The notes: generated from the letters alone by a model not told the origin. A stretch of DNA of 64,000 nt from Protea cynaroides (GCA_028583415.1 CM053269.1:54983007-55047006), one strand, 5' to 3'. Shown: positions 11,541 through 22,710, counted from the stretch's first letter. Made by a program: numbers and translations.

Positions 11541-12600
11541 TGTGGGTGGGATAGATTCCGGATGCCACTTCATTTTTGTTGCTCGATAGTTTTCATTGCT
11601 AGTCTTTTACCCCTTATCTCAGATATGATGTATACTTTATGACCATAGATGTAAGATTGTTAATACCTAAATTTGGATGATTGATACTATTAATCTATAT
11701 TTAGAATTTAAACCTATTATCTTCCAATCTTCATGTTAAGAAAATGCTTTAACCAATCTGATATAACAGTACTACTTCACATATTTGGATCTCATAGTGA
11801 TCCATATGAATTATATACCTTTTTGGACATGTTTCTAACAATTCTTGAGAAGTATCACCTCAGTTCAATCAGGAACAACCCTTGCTTTGCTCATTACACC
11901 CCTAGTGATAGGTAGGCCCAAGCACTTCACGAGTCAGCATCTATTGCCTTAAATAACATTGGATCTAATCTTAGCTAAGCGACACATGCACATGACAATG
12001 GAGGTAGCTGTACTGGGGCAGGATAGTAGATATGTATAATAAAAACCCAAAGGACACCAAAAATAAGATCGAGAATATTAAGAAAAGAAAACTATAAATA
12101 GGATACAGAAAGAATCGGAGGTCATTTGTCAATACCTTTTTACAAAGCCAAATGAAAATGCCACCTGAAAGAATCCCCAGTACAACCCAGCTACCACTAC
12201 CATGGGCTTGCCCTTCCTGCACAAGGTCAAAGCTTGCAGCTAACATCACCCCAGCAGCCATTCCATTGCACATTCCAGCCCACTGTGGATCAAGCTCCAC
12301 GAAGAAGAAAGGCACTGCACCTAGACCAGTAGCGGCAGCCATCGCCAGGGTCAACCATGCAACTGTGGCGACCGGAACTTTGCTATTACTGCCCTTCCCC
12401 TCATCCAACTCAGTAGAATGCTCTGAACCCCCAATATCATTCTCTGCACCAGTTCCATCTATAACAGTAGCACCCAAATTCCTATGAGGGGCGGTCCTTA
12501 TTCTTTCTCTGCTTTCCATTTCAGCCTCTACTACGATGCAACTGTACATTACTATAAAAACAACTGAAAATAACAAGACATTTTTTAAACTCAAAGCCAT
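998..12600 (-). CDS. ZIP-family metal (zinc) transporter, At3g08650-like, 5 coding exons
   Basis: Coding exons in transcript order: 12600-12136, 10745-10461, 7923-7795, 2140-2043, 1811-998. They total 1791 nt (596 aa plus stop); every junction is GT-AG and the phases agree. The ZIP family moves Zn2+ and related divalent metals across membranes into the cytosol. The protein opens with a hydrophobic signal-like segment (about residues 5-26) and a polar N-terminal stretch, followed by several membrane helices. Exon 2 carries HSFGEG (186-191) and HNIPEG (217-222), the histidine/glutamate metal-site helix of ZIP proteins. Exon 5 carries HALAEG (451-456), a second such helix. The C-terminus contains LVCIHTPYCNSAPEAVK, very close to Arabidopsis At3g08650 as I recall it. 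Length fits that protein (about 600 aa). The start at 12600 opens the signal-like peptide; 5' UTR exons may lie upstream to about 14000. Introns are large; the 5.65-kb intron 2141-7794 holds two Mutator-like elements and a solo LTR. The metal and the membrane are inferred from family. Confidence 0.93.
3368..4039. repeat. Pair of ~110-bp direct repeats inside the Pack-MULE
   Basis: Positions 3368-3477 and 3931-4039 are direct copies. Both run from CTTGGGTTGAACCAG through CAGAGGCGTGAGTT, GGAATTCCTCAATAACT-like sequence and on to GAATTGNAGAAACANAGAATGTG. They differ at scattered positions (I estimate roughly 85-90% identity by eye). They flank the succinate dehydrogenase fragment, so the internal sequence was duplicated or captured twice. 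Confidence 0.75.
3787..3903 (-). pseudogene. Captured fragment of succinate dehydrogenase iron-sulfur subunit (SDHB/SDH2)
   Basis: On the minus strand these 39 codons read DLVV, then QYKSIKPWLKRK and PPVPGKEILQSKKD. This is the conserved SDHB segment that normally leads into the second Fe-S cysteine cluster (KLDGMYECILCACC in the family). Here the similarity stops right after SKKD and a stop codon follows within five codons, so all downstream cluster cysteines are absent. The region is GC-richer than its surroundings. It cannot encode a working complex II subunit. It lies between the two 110-bp repeats of the Pack-MULE at 2596-4322, as expected for transposon-captured host sequence. Confidence 0.8.
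4323..4389. repeat. (TA)n(TG)n microsatellite
   Basis: A run of about 10 TA units followed by about 22 TG units directly abuts the right end of the Pack-MULE. Confidence 0.95.
4390..4729. repeat. Dispersed repeat, copy 1 (second copy near 24570-24880)
   Basis: The order of phrases AAGGTGTTAAATAATTTG, CATTTNTTTTTCAGT, ATCATTTCACNTGT, GGCAATGA, AAAGAAAGTGACATGT and GGTGTCATTCA is matched, with divergence, at 24599-24870. Both copies also contain an A-rich or TA-rich internal tract. No terminal repeats or coding sequence were found, so the class is unknown. Confidence 0.5.
5280..5480. repeat. Tandem repeat, ~45-bp unit
   Basis: The unit GAAAGAAGATTACGGGAGAA followed by GAAATAGGGGATCTATATAGG begins at 5297, 5343 and 5388, then decays into partial copies to about 5480. 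It lies inside the 4739-6203 element. Confidence 0.8.
5481..5549 (+). mobile_element. Nested micro-retroposons: TCTTACC-poly(A) with duplicated target
   Basis: AGGATCGGC occurs at 5481-5489 and 5508-5516, with a diverged AGATCAGCC at 5541-5549. The material between the copies is TCTTACCC plus poly(A) and then TCTTACC plus poly(A). The layout fits two successive insertions of a very short poly(A)-tailed sequence at one target. A simple tandem duplication of a 27-bp unit is the alternative. Confidence 0.45.
6204..6275. repeat. (TA)n then (GA)n microsatellite
   Basis: About 16 TA units are followed by about 17 AG units, at the right edge of the long-TIR element. Confidence 0.95.
6405..7322 (+). 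mobile_element. Solo LTR (918 bp), TSD GCGGG
   Basis: The sequence starts TGATGCAGTCCAAGG and ends CTTTGCCATCA (TG...CA). It is flanked by a perfect 5-bp duplication, GCGGG, at 6400-6404 and 7323-7327. No internal retrotransposon genes remain, so it is a solo LTR left by LTR-LTR recombination. It holds a 24-bp perfect palindrome (6498-6521) centred on CACGTG, and a 66-bp internal tandem duplication (6623-6688/6689-6752). A second family member, with its own TSD, lies at 53181-54040 in the opposite orientation. This copy is antisense to the ZIP gene whose intron it occupies. Confidence 0.88.
6623..6752. repeat. 66-bp tandem duplication in the solo LTR
   Basis: TTGGAAACTTTCCTAAATCT begins at 6623 and again at 6689, and the two copies are almost identical through CTTAGGATATTTTTT. 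The other family member at 53181-54040 shows no such near-perfect duplication at the matching place, so this one seems specific to the copy. Confidence 0.85.
9294..10027. mobile_element. Possible foldback element in ZIP intron
   Basis: CATAGTTATCA (about 9294-9304) and its inverse TGAAAACTATG (about 10017-10027) bracket about 730 bp. Near both ends occurs GCCTAGG-type sequence (TTGCCTAGGCAACT at left; GTTGCCTAGGTGGCACCTAGGC at right) in partly inverted arrangement. No clear target duplication was found. The interior holds a pyrimidine-rich block and two poly(A)/poly(T) insertions. This is a weak call. Confidence 0.3.
9690..9713 (-). mobile_element. Micro-retroposon: poly(A) tail plus TTTACTC, 20-bp TSD
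   Basis: A perfect 20-bp repeat starting TACACTAGGTAGATT lies at 9670-9689 and 9714-9733. Only 24 bp separate the copies; on the minus strand they read TTTACTC followed by about 15 A and GAA. A long perfect TSD plus a poly(A) tail is the signature of LINE-type target-primed reverse transcription, here with almost no element body. Confidence 0.7.
11486..11539. repeat. T-rich tract ending in about 30 T
   Basis: CTTTTTT repeats grade into an uninterrupted T run followed by GTGTGGGTGGG. On the minus strand this is a C-rich end followed by poly(A), the same junction type seen elsewhere in the window. Confidence 0.85.
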
Positions 12601-14000
12601 TGTTGCTCATATACAATTCACCAAAACGATCAATAATTTCCTACCCCGCCAAAAAATAAAGAAACTCTAAAAACTCTAATCTCAGAAAGGTTATGATACT
12701 GAAGTAGCATGAAACTCCAATGAACACATAAAATCTGTCTCCAGCCTATTTGTGAGATCAGCAATATCTCAATCAAACATTCTGCAGGGCCAGTGCAATG
12801 ATCAAACAGACGCTTTGTCAGCTGCAAGAGATAATCTATAACTTATATATCATCTTCCAGGCAGAATGCTGATGTAAAGGTAGAGATTTATTCATGGCTG
12901 ACTTGCGAAGCTGCACAAAATAAAACTGATTATTTTAGGAGTCATCTCAGGTTAATATTCATCACTCAAAAACCAGAATAATCAATTAAACGACGGCAGC
13001 AATAGGAAGGAACAACTCAGAGGAAAACACACACACACACCCAAAAAAAAAAAAAAAGCAGATTGTCAATTACAAAATTGAAGTTTTGTGAAAACACCAA
13101 TTGAGAGAAAATCATATCATAAGAGAATGAAAGAACACATTTGTGGGTTCTCAAAGGAACCTCAATTGGAGCCACAAAAGACACGTTCCCATCCCCCAAT
13201 TCCCATAATTATTTTAGATAGCCCCATGCTTTGATACATAAATCCAAACAAAATACCACACTGATGGGTTGAGTTTCAATTTTCGAAACTACAAGCATAA
13301 GAATCCAATAAATTGACACAGAGATAAAAGAAAAGGATCGGGAAATTTCTGACTCTCCACATTCGAAGACATATGTTATCGGAGAATAATTGCAATCCAA
13401 AACCATATTTAGAAAAGGGAAAGGGAATAGAATGATTAATCCATTCTATTGTAATGTATCACAAAAGAAAACAAAATCGTCACCATAATACAAAAAAAGT
13501 GGTAAAACTAACTGAGAATGGACGATGAATCCTGATGTCAACTACCAATAGAGGGCAAAACACCTGTCAGCCGGAGTGCGATAATGAGGAGCGCTTAACC
13601 TCGCATCTGAGGAACGAAAACAGAAGAACTATACACGAGGGTCGAAGGGTTCCAGTAGATATCCTCTGACGAGGCTCTGACTGACCAAAAAAATCCTGTT
13701 TTTTTTTTAACAACTAACAATGAAATCTTAACCTTCTGGAGCTGCCTTTTAAACCGGTGCAGAAAACCTATTTTCTGCGATTTCTAGGGGCGGAAAACGG
13801 TTTACGACGGTGACAGAGATTTAGGGTGGGAGGACAATTGGGGATTCCTCCAATTCCTGTGGGAATCCCTAGGATACAGTGGGACTCCGTGAGTTCGTTG
13901 AAAAACTACGGAAGAGTCTTCTTCTGTATGGAGAGTCGGAGACACAAGTAATTGTAATTTTGAGAAAGAAACCGTGTGACTCAGTAACTCACAACCCAAT
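12601..14000 (-). promoter_or_regulatory. 5' UTR/promoter side of the ZIP gene
   Basis: No conserved coding sequence is present. On the minus strand there are several pyrimidine tracts and possible splice sites, so one or more noncoding 5' exons are likely (At3g08650-type genes often have a leader intron; this is inference). The GC-richer block 13560-13900 is the best candidate for the transcription start region. I cannot fix a TATA box. A 65-codon open frame at 13802-13999 has no recognisable features. Confidence 0.35.
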
Positions 14001-17000
14001 ACATTAATCTCGGTGAAATAATTAAATCCAAATAATTACTTTTTATTTTATTTTTTGGAGAAAAAAAATTTGTTTGCCATAATTATCACATTAGTGATTA
14101 ATATTATTCAATGAAAAAAATCCTTTCTAATTGTCCAGTCCAGCCCATCCAGTTCTTGTAAAACCGTCGGATCCACGAGGGAGAGAAATGACGATTTGGA
14201 CTAGACGGACTAGACGACTGGTGAGGATCTGAAACGATCATCCAACGATCAGGTGTTCGTTTCTAAATAGACCTAGCCCATGTTGAGAGACCCTCAAACA
14301 TGGTTTCAGGTATTGATATATCGTATTTTTTAATCAATATAGAGACCGATAACTGACAGATACCAAAAAAGCATATCACATCAACATATGACCAACATTA
14401 GCCAATATTGATATCAGATACCATAAATTAAATCCACTTCAACAAAAACCAGTTACTATGGGTGTTCCACGCTGTTCCACCCTTTTAATAAAACTCATTC
14501 TTTATTATTATTTGATTCCAAAGTTTCATGGTGTAAAAAGGATAATAAATATAAATTTTAAGTAATATACTACTAAAAAATATTTATACTAATAAAATAC
14601 ATAATGTTTTGAAAATATTATATTACTAAAAAAATATTTATACTAATAAAATATATTATGTTATTTTTATTGTTTTTTATTCTCCATTAGAATATCCTTA
14701 CTACTCCAGTAGTTTGTCTTTTCTCTTTCTTTCTTTTTTTGATAAAAAGAAAATCTATTTATCATGAAATCGGGAAAGAAAGACATCATTTCAACAATAT
14801 TATGAAGGCAAGGAATAGGAAAGTCCCAATCAACCAACCCCAAAATAGTTGAGGTTTTCTTGATAAGGATGTGAGCGCTCCCCATGAAACATAAGTAAAA
14901 GAACATGAGTGGAAAGAAGAGGTCATAAATAGAATATCATTTGTCTTCTTTTACATAATTTTTAAACATAAATCCAAGGATTAATTAATATTATTGAAAA
15001 CCAGAGTATTGAGTTTTTTGTTTTTATTGCTTATGTTTGGAATATCTACAAATTATCATCAGGAGGAGTTGATGGCGTTCTTCTTGGGATGATACATGCA
15101 AGTGATATTAGAGTGACTTAGCTTTGGGTAGGATGTGATTCCAGGTCAATGGTAGAATGTATTCAAAGGCGAAATATCCCTTGGCATGGTATTCAACTAT
15201 AGAATATTCTTGGCCTATACTTGACGGCATTCAACAGCGAATTACATTGTCTTTACAAAAATAAACATGGTGGCAGATGGTATGGCAAAACGAGCTGCAA
15301 CAACTCATTCTAGTCAGTCTTGGACTATTTGTTTTATTTTTGTAACACGCAAAATGGTGTGGGATATACCTGAATGTTGCTGTTTCTATTTTATTTTAAT
15401 TTATGCTCATTTAGTGAGGTTCTTGTTAAACTTATATGTGGGCTTAATTAATTATTTAAATTAGTTATTCAATGGGTGTGTATATACAAGTTTGGCGTTT
15501 CAATTTTATATCCAATAGGGGCAAAAATGATATTACACATCCTCTCTCTCTCTCTATCTGACTACTAAAACCGAACATAAAACTTTTCACCTATCTTATT
15601 TTTACTAAATATGTAAATATGTAATGTAGGTCTTGTTGAACTCTTTTCCATTCGCCATGTAAAGATTTGCAAGTAAGAAAGAAAGAAAATAAATTACATA
15701 AAACCCTCTTAATGTTTGAAATTGGTTACAGTTAGGCTCTTCTTAGGCTTGATCCGTTACCCTATGACGACATGTATACTTAACTTTGTAATTGACAAAA
15801 TTAACCATAAGAATGATATGAACTATTAATTTCTCCTCGTTTTCCTTGGCTTCTTGCTTCTGTTCCATGATGAGAAGTGACCAAGTCCTGAAGGTCATCA
15901 TCGAAGTCTCATATCATTCCCATCAATACCTCTCCCTCATGGAACGTTTCTCATTTCATCTTTCTTCAGATGAATTATTATTATACTGAAAATAGAGGGA
16001 AACCACAATTTTCAAGAATCTATAAATAATCTTTTTATTTCAACAAAGGTTCTCTATAAAATTCACAAATAATTTGATCCAGATTATGATTCTTGGGCTG
16101 AAATTTTGTTGGCCTTAAATCTAAACTCTCTATTTACAATTCAAGTTTCAATCCACATGGAGTTAATGACGATGTCAAAACAAAACATTCAAAAATGGAA
16201 GACTACAGAGAGGGTACACAAGGCACCAAAAGAATGTGTGCAGCAACATATAATCAAATTTGAGACCGATTATGTGGTTAATCTAAAATATTTCCTAGAT
16301 ATCCAACTGTCAAAATCAAATCAATCAGTTTTCCACATGTAACAACTAGGTGCACTATCCCAGAGATTCATAGGGATCATGATCCTCTCGAATGCCTAGA
16401 TGATCTGAATCCAATTCCTAGACCCACCAGACCAGAAATTTTTTTTGACAAATTTGAGAACGAATAACTCTGGATTTAATATAATTTTTTTTAGTCAAAT
16501 TTGAGAACAAATAACACTAAATTTACTATAATTTTTTTTTTGTTTTTAAGTCGAACTCTTTCCAACATTTCTCTTAGTTCAGTAGTTGTTACTTGATTTT
16601 AGCTCGAACTTTTTTGCAACATCTCTCTTTTCTAATTTAGTAATCATTGGAGTAATATCATCTCGGTCCTAAAGAAGGTAGAATTGAAAATAGGCTGATA
16701 CAATATCTCTAGTCCTGAGTGCTTACCAGTGTGGATTACAATATTTTCCACTCTTCTTGGTAGACTTTTCAATATAAATTCGTTCCTCGTGACCTACTCC
16801 ATTGTACACGTTGAAGTATAAACAGAGACTGCTGAAATTACGAAGAAAACATGGGCTTCATATCGGATAAACTCACCGGTGATAGTTCTTATAATTAATG
16901 CAGGTCAGTTTTGAAAACGCTGATACATCGATTCTTTTTCCAAATATTTGAGTTAGCATAGCATATGGTAAACCAAACCCAAGCAAATATCCAAGATATT

Positions 17001-17110
17001 CAATATTTCAAAATTCTTAAAAATCCATCACAATGCAATAGCCTCCTACTACTTAAAAGACCAAAACCGTAGGGCTTTTGAATAGATGTCCAGTAGTTCA
17101 AATCAAATAC
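14001..17110. other. Intergenic region between ZIP and RPL10
   Basis: The sequence is AT-rich with no intact gene. It includes a roughly 69-bp tandem duplication of TACTAAAAAATATTTATACT-type sequence (about 14565-14660), the RNase H relic at 15123-15308, and a pair of diverged direct copies of TTTGAGAACNAATAACNCT-type sequence (about 16450-16530). The rest is unremarkable. Confidence 0.5.
15123..15308 (+). pseudogene. Relic of an RNase H domain from a non-LTR retrotransposon
   Basis: One frame reads LWVGCDSRSMVECIQRR then NIPWH, the D-containing segment of plant retroelement RNase H (RVT_3 type). After stops and frameshifts the sequence ends in MVADGMAKRAAT, matching the closing 'ADxxAKxA' motif of the same domain. 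The block is short, broken and alone, so it is a decayed piece of a retrotransposon. Confidence 0.55.
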
Positions 17111-19303
17111 TTAAGTAGTCGCTTCCAAAAATGCTCTCCCAGGCTGGCGCCGTGCCAGAGGTCCATGGCAACCAAGAAGCTGCATAGACATTCCAAGACA
17201 AAGTTTGTTAATCTCTTAGAATTTACAGTCGAAATCAAGCAAATCAATGGATATCACGATCACTGTATACAATAATACCCAATGGCTAATACAACATCAA
17301 AACCATAAGACTAGCAGTTAACAGTACACGAGAAATAATGGGGATCATAAGCAGAAAACAGACCTTGGCGTTGACACCATCAGACATAATTCTGTTCTCT
17401 GCCTTCCACCTCAGATAATCAGTACGACTGAACTTGGTAAATCCCCTGAAAATGAAAAAAGTAAGTGTAAGCACACAACCATGCTCAGTGCTAACCATAT
17501 ATTTGATTTCTGAGGAAATTTTTTATTAAAAGAGATCAACTCATCAAAAGTCTTTCTCCAAACGAGTAATCAGTGTCAGATCGATATATGTTGATAGAAT
17601 TAAATTTAGTTGAATCAGGAAGATCATTTTCAGAAATGACCCTTCCACACCTTTGTTCTTTTTTCTTTTCTTTTTTTTGGATGGGGGTGGGGGGTGTGTG
17701 GGTGGTGGATCCTTTAATTGGAATGGCACATGTGACAATCTATTTCAAAGAAATGCAATTTTTTGGGGGCTTCACATGGGACTTGAAATTGGAATGACAT
17801 AACAATTAGATGATCAAGGTGGTAGCCAGTCTGTACAAAAGGTCAGAACAGATTAAAAAAAGTGCAAGAAAAAATCTACATTAGAAAGCAGAACTTGTTG
17901 GGTACTAGTGACAATCTAGGAAACATTTTGGTTTCACGTACCTGGAATGCCAGAGAATTTTGATTCCTGAGATTCTTACTTTTCACGAGGATACTTTATG
18001 GTGGGGCAAATTACATAGAAGATACCTAAAGTTTCAAGAAACTACATATGGGACACCACACATTTGAAATATCATGTTTGGGATACACATTTCATAAATA
18101 TTTGTTTGGTGTGCCTTTTCTTTTCATATTTCCTATTTACCCATAGAAGTGATGGCACTCTCCTATACTCTTTGTTTTATGCTTCTCTTCTCTGGCTGAT
18201 CTGCCACAGCACCCACTTGTAAGAAAGGAGAGAGATAAACAGGGGAAGAAAGAGATTTATAGAGCCGTGGAGAGTGGGGAAATTGAACAAGGGAGAAAGG
18301 GAGAGCAGGGGGATGCAAAGAGTGAGCAACTCTTAACTCCAGGTCCCCTGCTCAGGTCTTCATCTTGGATCCCCGCAAATCTCAAAATACATCAATAGTC
18401 CTCAGAATGCTCCAACTAAAGAAGAACAAACCAAATTTGTTCAATTCAGTGGCGATCAAACAAAACTTGCACACGCGGAATCTTTCCTCTTCCACATCCT
18501 CAAAGCCATTCCCTCTGCTTTCACCCCCGTTTAGGTGCCCTGCTCTTAATGTTGAATTGCAACTATGATATCCTACGAGCCAAAGAATCTCTACAGATCC
18601 TTGAATTGGCTTGAAAGGAGCTCAGAACTCATGGGCTCTTCGTAAGACTTCTTGAAGCAATCCTCGAGGTACGAAATCATATGAAAGCAGGAACTGAAGA
18701 GGCGGTGTACAAACATTCACTCTCACGGCACTGTGAAAGCTCTCCGATATCAAAAGAACAATGGAATGACTATTGCTACTTCACTTTGTAGTGGAAGAAA
18801 TAGTCCAATCCAAAAAGAAACACTATTTGATCAACCATAACCACAGCCTCGATAGAAATAACAGCCGCAACAGCATTAGCAGTGTGGCCGGTGAGGTCAG
18901 CTTCCAGAATGTTGTACTGAAAGAAGTGAGAGGGAGTATATAAAGTTCGGGTTACAAGTGGTCGGAGGATTCAGTGTTCAGCTTTCAAATATGAAAAAAG
19001 TAGCCATAATAGACTATGATGCCTTCTCCAAGGTATGCCCAGCTCTCAGACCCTGGATGGCCAGAATCTATAGTTCTTAGGGTGGTCAAGCATGCGTGAT
19101 AGAGGGGGGTTTGTGAGAGAGAAGAAAGGATTCTTACAGGTTGTGGAAGAGCGTGATGGGGCTTGTGAAGAGAACAGAGCTCCAACTATTGGAGATAGTT
19201 AAAAGTTTCTTGGATATGGTGAACTACGCATGCATTGACATTGCCCATGGAGAGGGCATAGCAAGTGGTGTACAAGGCAGGAGGTGAGTAAAGAGAGGTT
19301 GGG

Positions 19304-19334
<31 letters not shown>

Positions 19335-22300
19335 CAGGGAGCAACTGTACAGGAGTAGTGGGAGATGCAAAGGATGACAGCCCACCGGCTGGCCATCAGG
19401 GAAGACAGCGGGAGGACCAACGAACCCACACCTTGTAGGCAATGTTTGCTCTATTCCATTGGAGGTGGAAGAGGGCAAGGTGGTGGGGAAGAATTACTAG
19501 AGGAGGTGGCATGGACAGTTTAAAATATGAAAAAGAATACCCCAAATATAATATTTCAAACAAAAGGTGCTCCAGGAATAGTTTTTTAGACATTAAGAAT
19601 CCTAGGTGTAATTTATCCTTTATGGTGAGCATGCATTTATCAAAAAAAATGAGTAGTAGAAATCAAAGGATTTTTCATAAGAAACATCATAGAATATTAG
19701 AAGTAACAAGACCCTAGAATGTAGCATCATTTCCATCCAAGAATCAAAAGCATGAATAGATCATACCAATAACGAACCATGTAGACTGGTCACAGAAACA
19801 TCCATCTGGTGTTGGGCCTTAAACAAAAAATCTTGGCATGATATCTAAAGAGAAATAATCTTCCCACACTTATGGACTGTATATGTACAAAGGTCTGGGA
19901 GTCAAGACCCTCATTGTTGCCAATATATCCTATTAATCATATGGTAGAAACATAAAATGTACATACCATTTTCTGCTGACAATGATCTTTTGGCGACCAG
20001 GGAACTTGAACTTGGCACGGCGGAGGGCCTCCTGTGCATTATTGCCGTTGCTATCCTTGCAGCGGACAGATAGGAGGACCTGACCAATGCTCACTCTTGC
20101 GCAAGTCCCTTGGGGCTTCCCAAAAGCACCCCTCATGCCAGTCTGGAGTCTATCAGCTCCAGCGCAGGAAAGCATCTTGTTAATCCGCAGAACATGGAAA
20201 GGATGCACCCTGACCCTCAAATGGAATGCATCTTTCCCAGCAAACTTCGTCATGTATTTGTTGCAAGCAATACGAGCAGCCTCAAGGGCCTCACTTGAGA
20301 CATTCTCCTTCTCCCAACTCACCAAGTGGACACAGAATGGGAACTCATCCACTCCTTTCCTCTTCATACCCACATCATAAATCCTAATCTTGGGATCAGG
20401 GACACCACGGCAATACCGTGATTTTGGATATGGTTTGTTCTTGATCTGCCGATAGCACCTTGCAGGTCCTGCAATTATATAAAATGAAGAAACAAAAACT
20501 AAATTAAGCTTTGAAAATTTGACAAAGATGCTACTCTAAGAAAAACTCTAATTGGAACATGCATAGATGAAAATGTAAGAAAAATAGAGCATGGAAATTT
20601 TTTTAATTCCATAATGTTATATACAGACCAGATCAGTAAACAAGACGTGGAAAAGGTTTACCTAACTTTTCAAAACATATAATGGATTACCATACACTAA
20701 GGGAATTATTTTAGCCTTGGTTGCCTTACTTTACTATTGCCCACTTCAGTCATTACCCAGACAAATTATACGCCCACAAAGAGATATAAGATCAAATAGT
20801 GGTCCAATTTCTGAAAGGGTATAAATATATTGTGGGCAGCGTTCAGGGAGAAAAAAGAAAAGCAAAAAGAGAAGGCAAAATTAAAAATTAAAAAAAAATG
20901 ACAAAAATATTCCTCAAATATATAATTCCAATTTTGTAGTCCATGGGAATTGTGCATCTGCAGTACAGCAGGATCATTGGATGATCCAACAACAGGCCTA
21001 CATAATAACAAAATAATGAATCAGCTACTATGCTATATAAGATGTGTATTGAGCCCTTTCCACTCCATGTTGCCTTCTACAAAAGCTTACATATACACAT
21101 ACTGAACACTGTTGGCAGTAGGACAATTTCCAATGGGATCTCCTCCATTGTTTGATCTTATAATAGAAGCGCATATTATGATGGCTACAACTTCGCAAAA
21201 TGCTTGCCTCAATTTAGAATTTAGTCAGTCTCCAAACATGGATAATAAATTAATACATGGATATATGTCAACATGCCAAACTTTATAATGACCAGCTATT
21301 TCGTGAACTAAGTATCAATGTACTCTAGCAGCTTCCACTATCAACTGAGATCATTAAATTCTTCCAAACTAGTTTATATTCTACCATAACTAAAAGAGTA
21401 TTCTTGCCAAATATTTCATTAAATTTACATATGAGAATCACTCCTTGAGTTCTCCAGTCCTAAATACACCAGGCCCATTTAAAGTTCAATGATTGCCTGA
21501 TAGACTAACGTTCTGCATCTTTCTCTGTCCATACGAGCAAGAATTTCAGACAATGACCAAAGAAAATACTGAATTCTCAAGTCCAACAACTTGAGATAAG
21601 GCAGCTTACATATGGTAAAACATACCCCCACATTATATTAGCAAAAAAACAATCATCTCATATATCCAGATACTCACATTTCAGCATAATACTTTAAATT
21701 TCAATATAACATACTTCAAAATGTGTACGCACCTCATTCTAGAACCACATATACGGCTTAGAATGAGGTGCGTACAAAATGGTGTACATGTAACATTGGT
21801 AAAAACCTATTAAAGGTGCTAGTTCTGAATCTGGGACCTCGTGATTACCATCATCCACATTACACATATTACATTGCTGAACAATATCAAGAACAATCCA
21901 CTCCAACATTGCATAATCAAATTTAAAGAAATTTCTTGGACCACCACCAAAGGAGACGCTCATCAAGTCATGCAAACATAAGGACCCGTAATGAACCATA
22001 AATATGCTACAGAATTGTAACCAAATCTTGAATTATTAAGGCCTACTTCAGCAAGATTGAACATGAGATCAGTCATCACCAATCCCTTGTAACATTTCTA
22101 TTCATCAATATCGACAATACCCCTCGCGCTAGTCCAAAACCACAATCTTATTGAATGGAGAACTCTAACCTCCATCGGACCAAATAATCAACGAAACTAG
22201 AAGATACCATATCCGGGAAAAAAGATAAAACAAAAACTCCTCGTCAGATTTCATCTATGGAACAACAAATAACGATAAATGCCAAGAGCAAAGATTAATC

Positions 22301-22587
22301 AGCAAAAAAAGTAACAGTTCTAATCAAGCCTAGGCATCCAAAACTCCCTAAACATACAGATCGCTCCTATTAAGCAACATATTCTTGAATCACCATGAAA
22401 ACGAAGCAACAAAATAATCAAACAATAAGCAGAACAAAAAAATTCTCTACACTAGAGAATTTTAGAACTGCATAAATACGCAAAGGCCTCGCATCTTTTC
22501 GCGTGAACCGAAACGACGACGACTACAAGCCGGGAAAAATGCAGAGAAGAATGGTAGCAAAAGAAATAGCTACTTACTTCTCCCCAT
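17111..22587 (-). CDS. RPL10: 60S ribosomal protein L10 (uL16)
   Basis: Coding exons in transcript order: 22587-22578 (10 nt), 20468-19967 (502), 17445-17364 (82), 17179-17111 (69). They sum to 663 nt (220 aa plus stop), with GT-AG introns and matching phases. The product is uL16 of the large cytosolic ribosomal subunit, which binds near the peptidyl-transferase centre and the 5S rRNA side. The protein starts MGRRPARCYRQIKNKPYPKS and includes the hallmark GAFGKPQGTCARV and HPFHVLRINKMLSCAGADRL segments; it ends GPLARRQPGRAFLEATT. Length equals the family norm. The start is fixed by the conserved MGRRPARCYR, which needs the tiny first exon. Intron 1 (about 2.1 kb) holds a perfect hairpin, and intron 2 (2.5 kb) holds a 1.6-kb Mutator-like element. 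Plant RPL10 proteins also have an antiviral-signalling role through the NIK1 kinase (known for Arabidopsis, not shown here). Confidence 0.97.
18004..19618. mobile_element. Mutator-like element (1615 bp) in RPL10 intron 2, TSD TTTATGGTG
   Basis: The left end GGGCAAATTACATAGA pairs with the inverse of the right end (GGATAAATTACACCTAGG). Diverged inverse similarity continues inward for about 100 bp (ATTTGAAATATCATGTTTGGG against TTTGAAATATTATATTTGGG). A perfect 9-bp duplication, TTTATGGTG, flanks it at 17995-18003 and 19619-19627. The 9-bp TSD with long TIRs is typical of Mutator-like elements. There is no transposase. The interior is less AT-rich than the intron and contains broken open stretches that may be captured host sequence, but I do not recognise a source gene. 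It includes a (GA)n run at about 19310-19335. Confidence 0.75.
21725..21785. repeat. Perfect 17-bp inverted repeat (hairpin)
   Basis: GTACGCACCTCATTCTA (21725-21741) and its exact reverse complement (21769-21785) are separated by 27 nt, in RPL10 intron 1. The transcript would fold into a strong short hairpin. It could be a MITE remnant, a cruciform, or chance. Confidence 0.8.
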
Positions 22588-22710
22588 GGCGAACTCTTCA
22601 GGTGCTCGTTCTAGGGTTTTCTCAACAGGATTGAATGGAGAACACGAGCCCAAAAAACCCCTACTGTCTAACGATATATGGTGTTTATAAAGAAGTAGTA
22701 GCCCAGTGAT
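22588..22710 (-). promoter_or_regulatory. RPL10 core promoter and 5' UTR with telo-box, site II and TATA motifs
   Basis: Reading the minus strand upstream of the start codon, AAACCCTA (telo-box) lies at 22619-22612. TGGGCT (site II type) lies at 22652-22647 and again at 22705-22700, and a TTATAAA box lies near 22690-22684. Telo-box plus site II elements are the known signature of plant ribosomal-protein promoters, driving growth-linked expression (TCP factors bind site II). Transcription start is inferred about 30 nt downstream of the TATA box, near 22655. Confidence 0.65.

Noticed and set aside
19199..19478. Overlapping 76- and 84-codon minus-strand frames
   Set aside because: They are driven by a (GA)n microsatellite and lie inside the Mutator-like element in RPL10 intron 2, with no family match.
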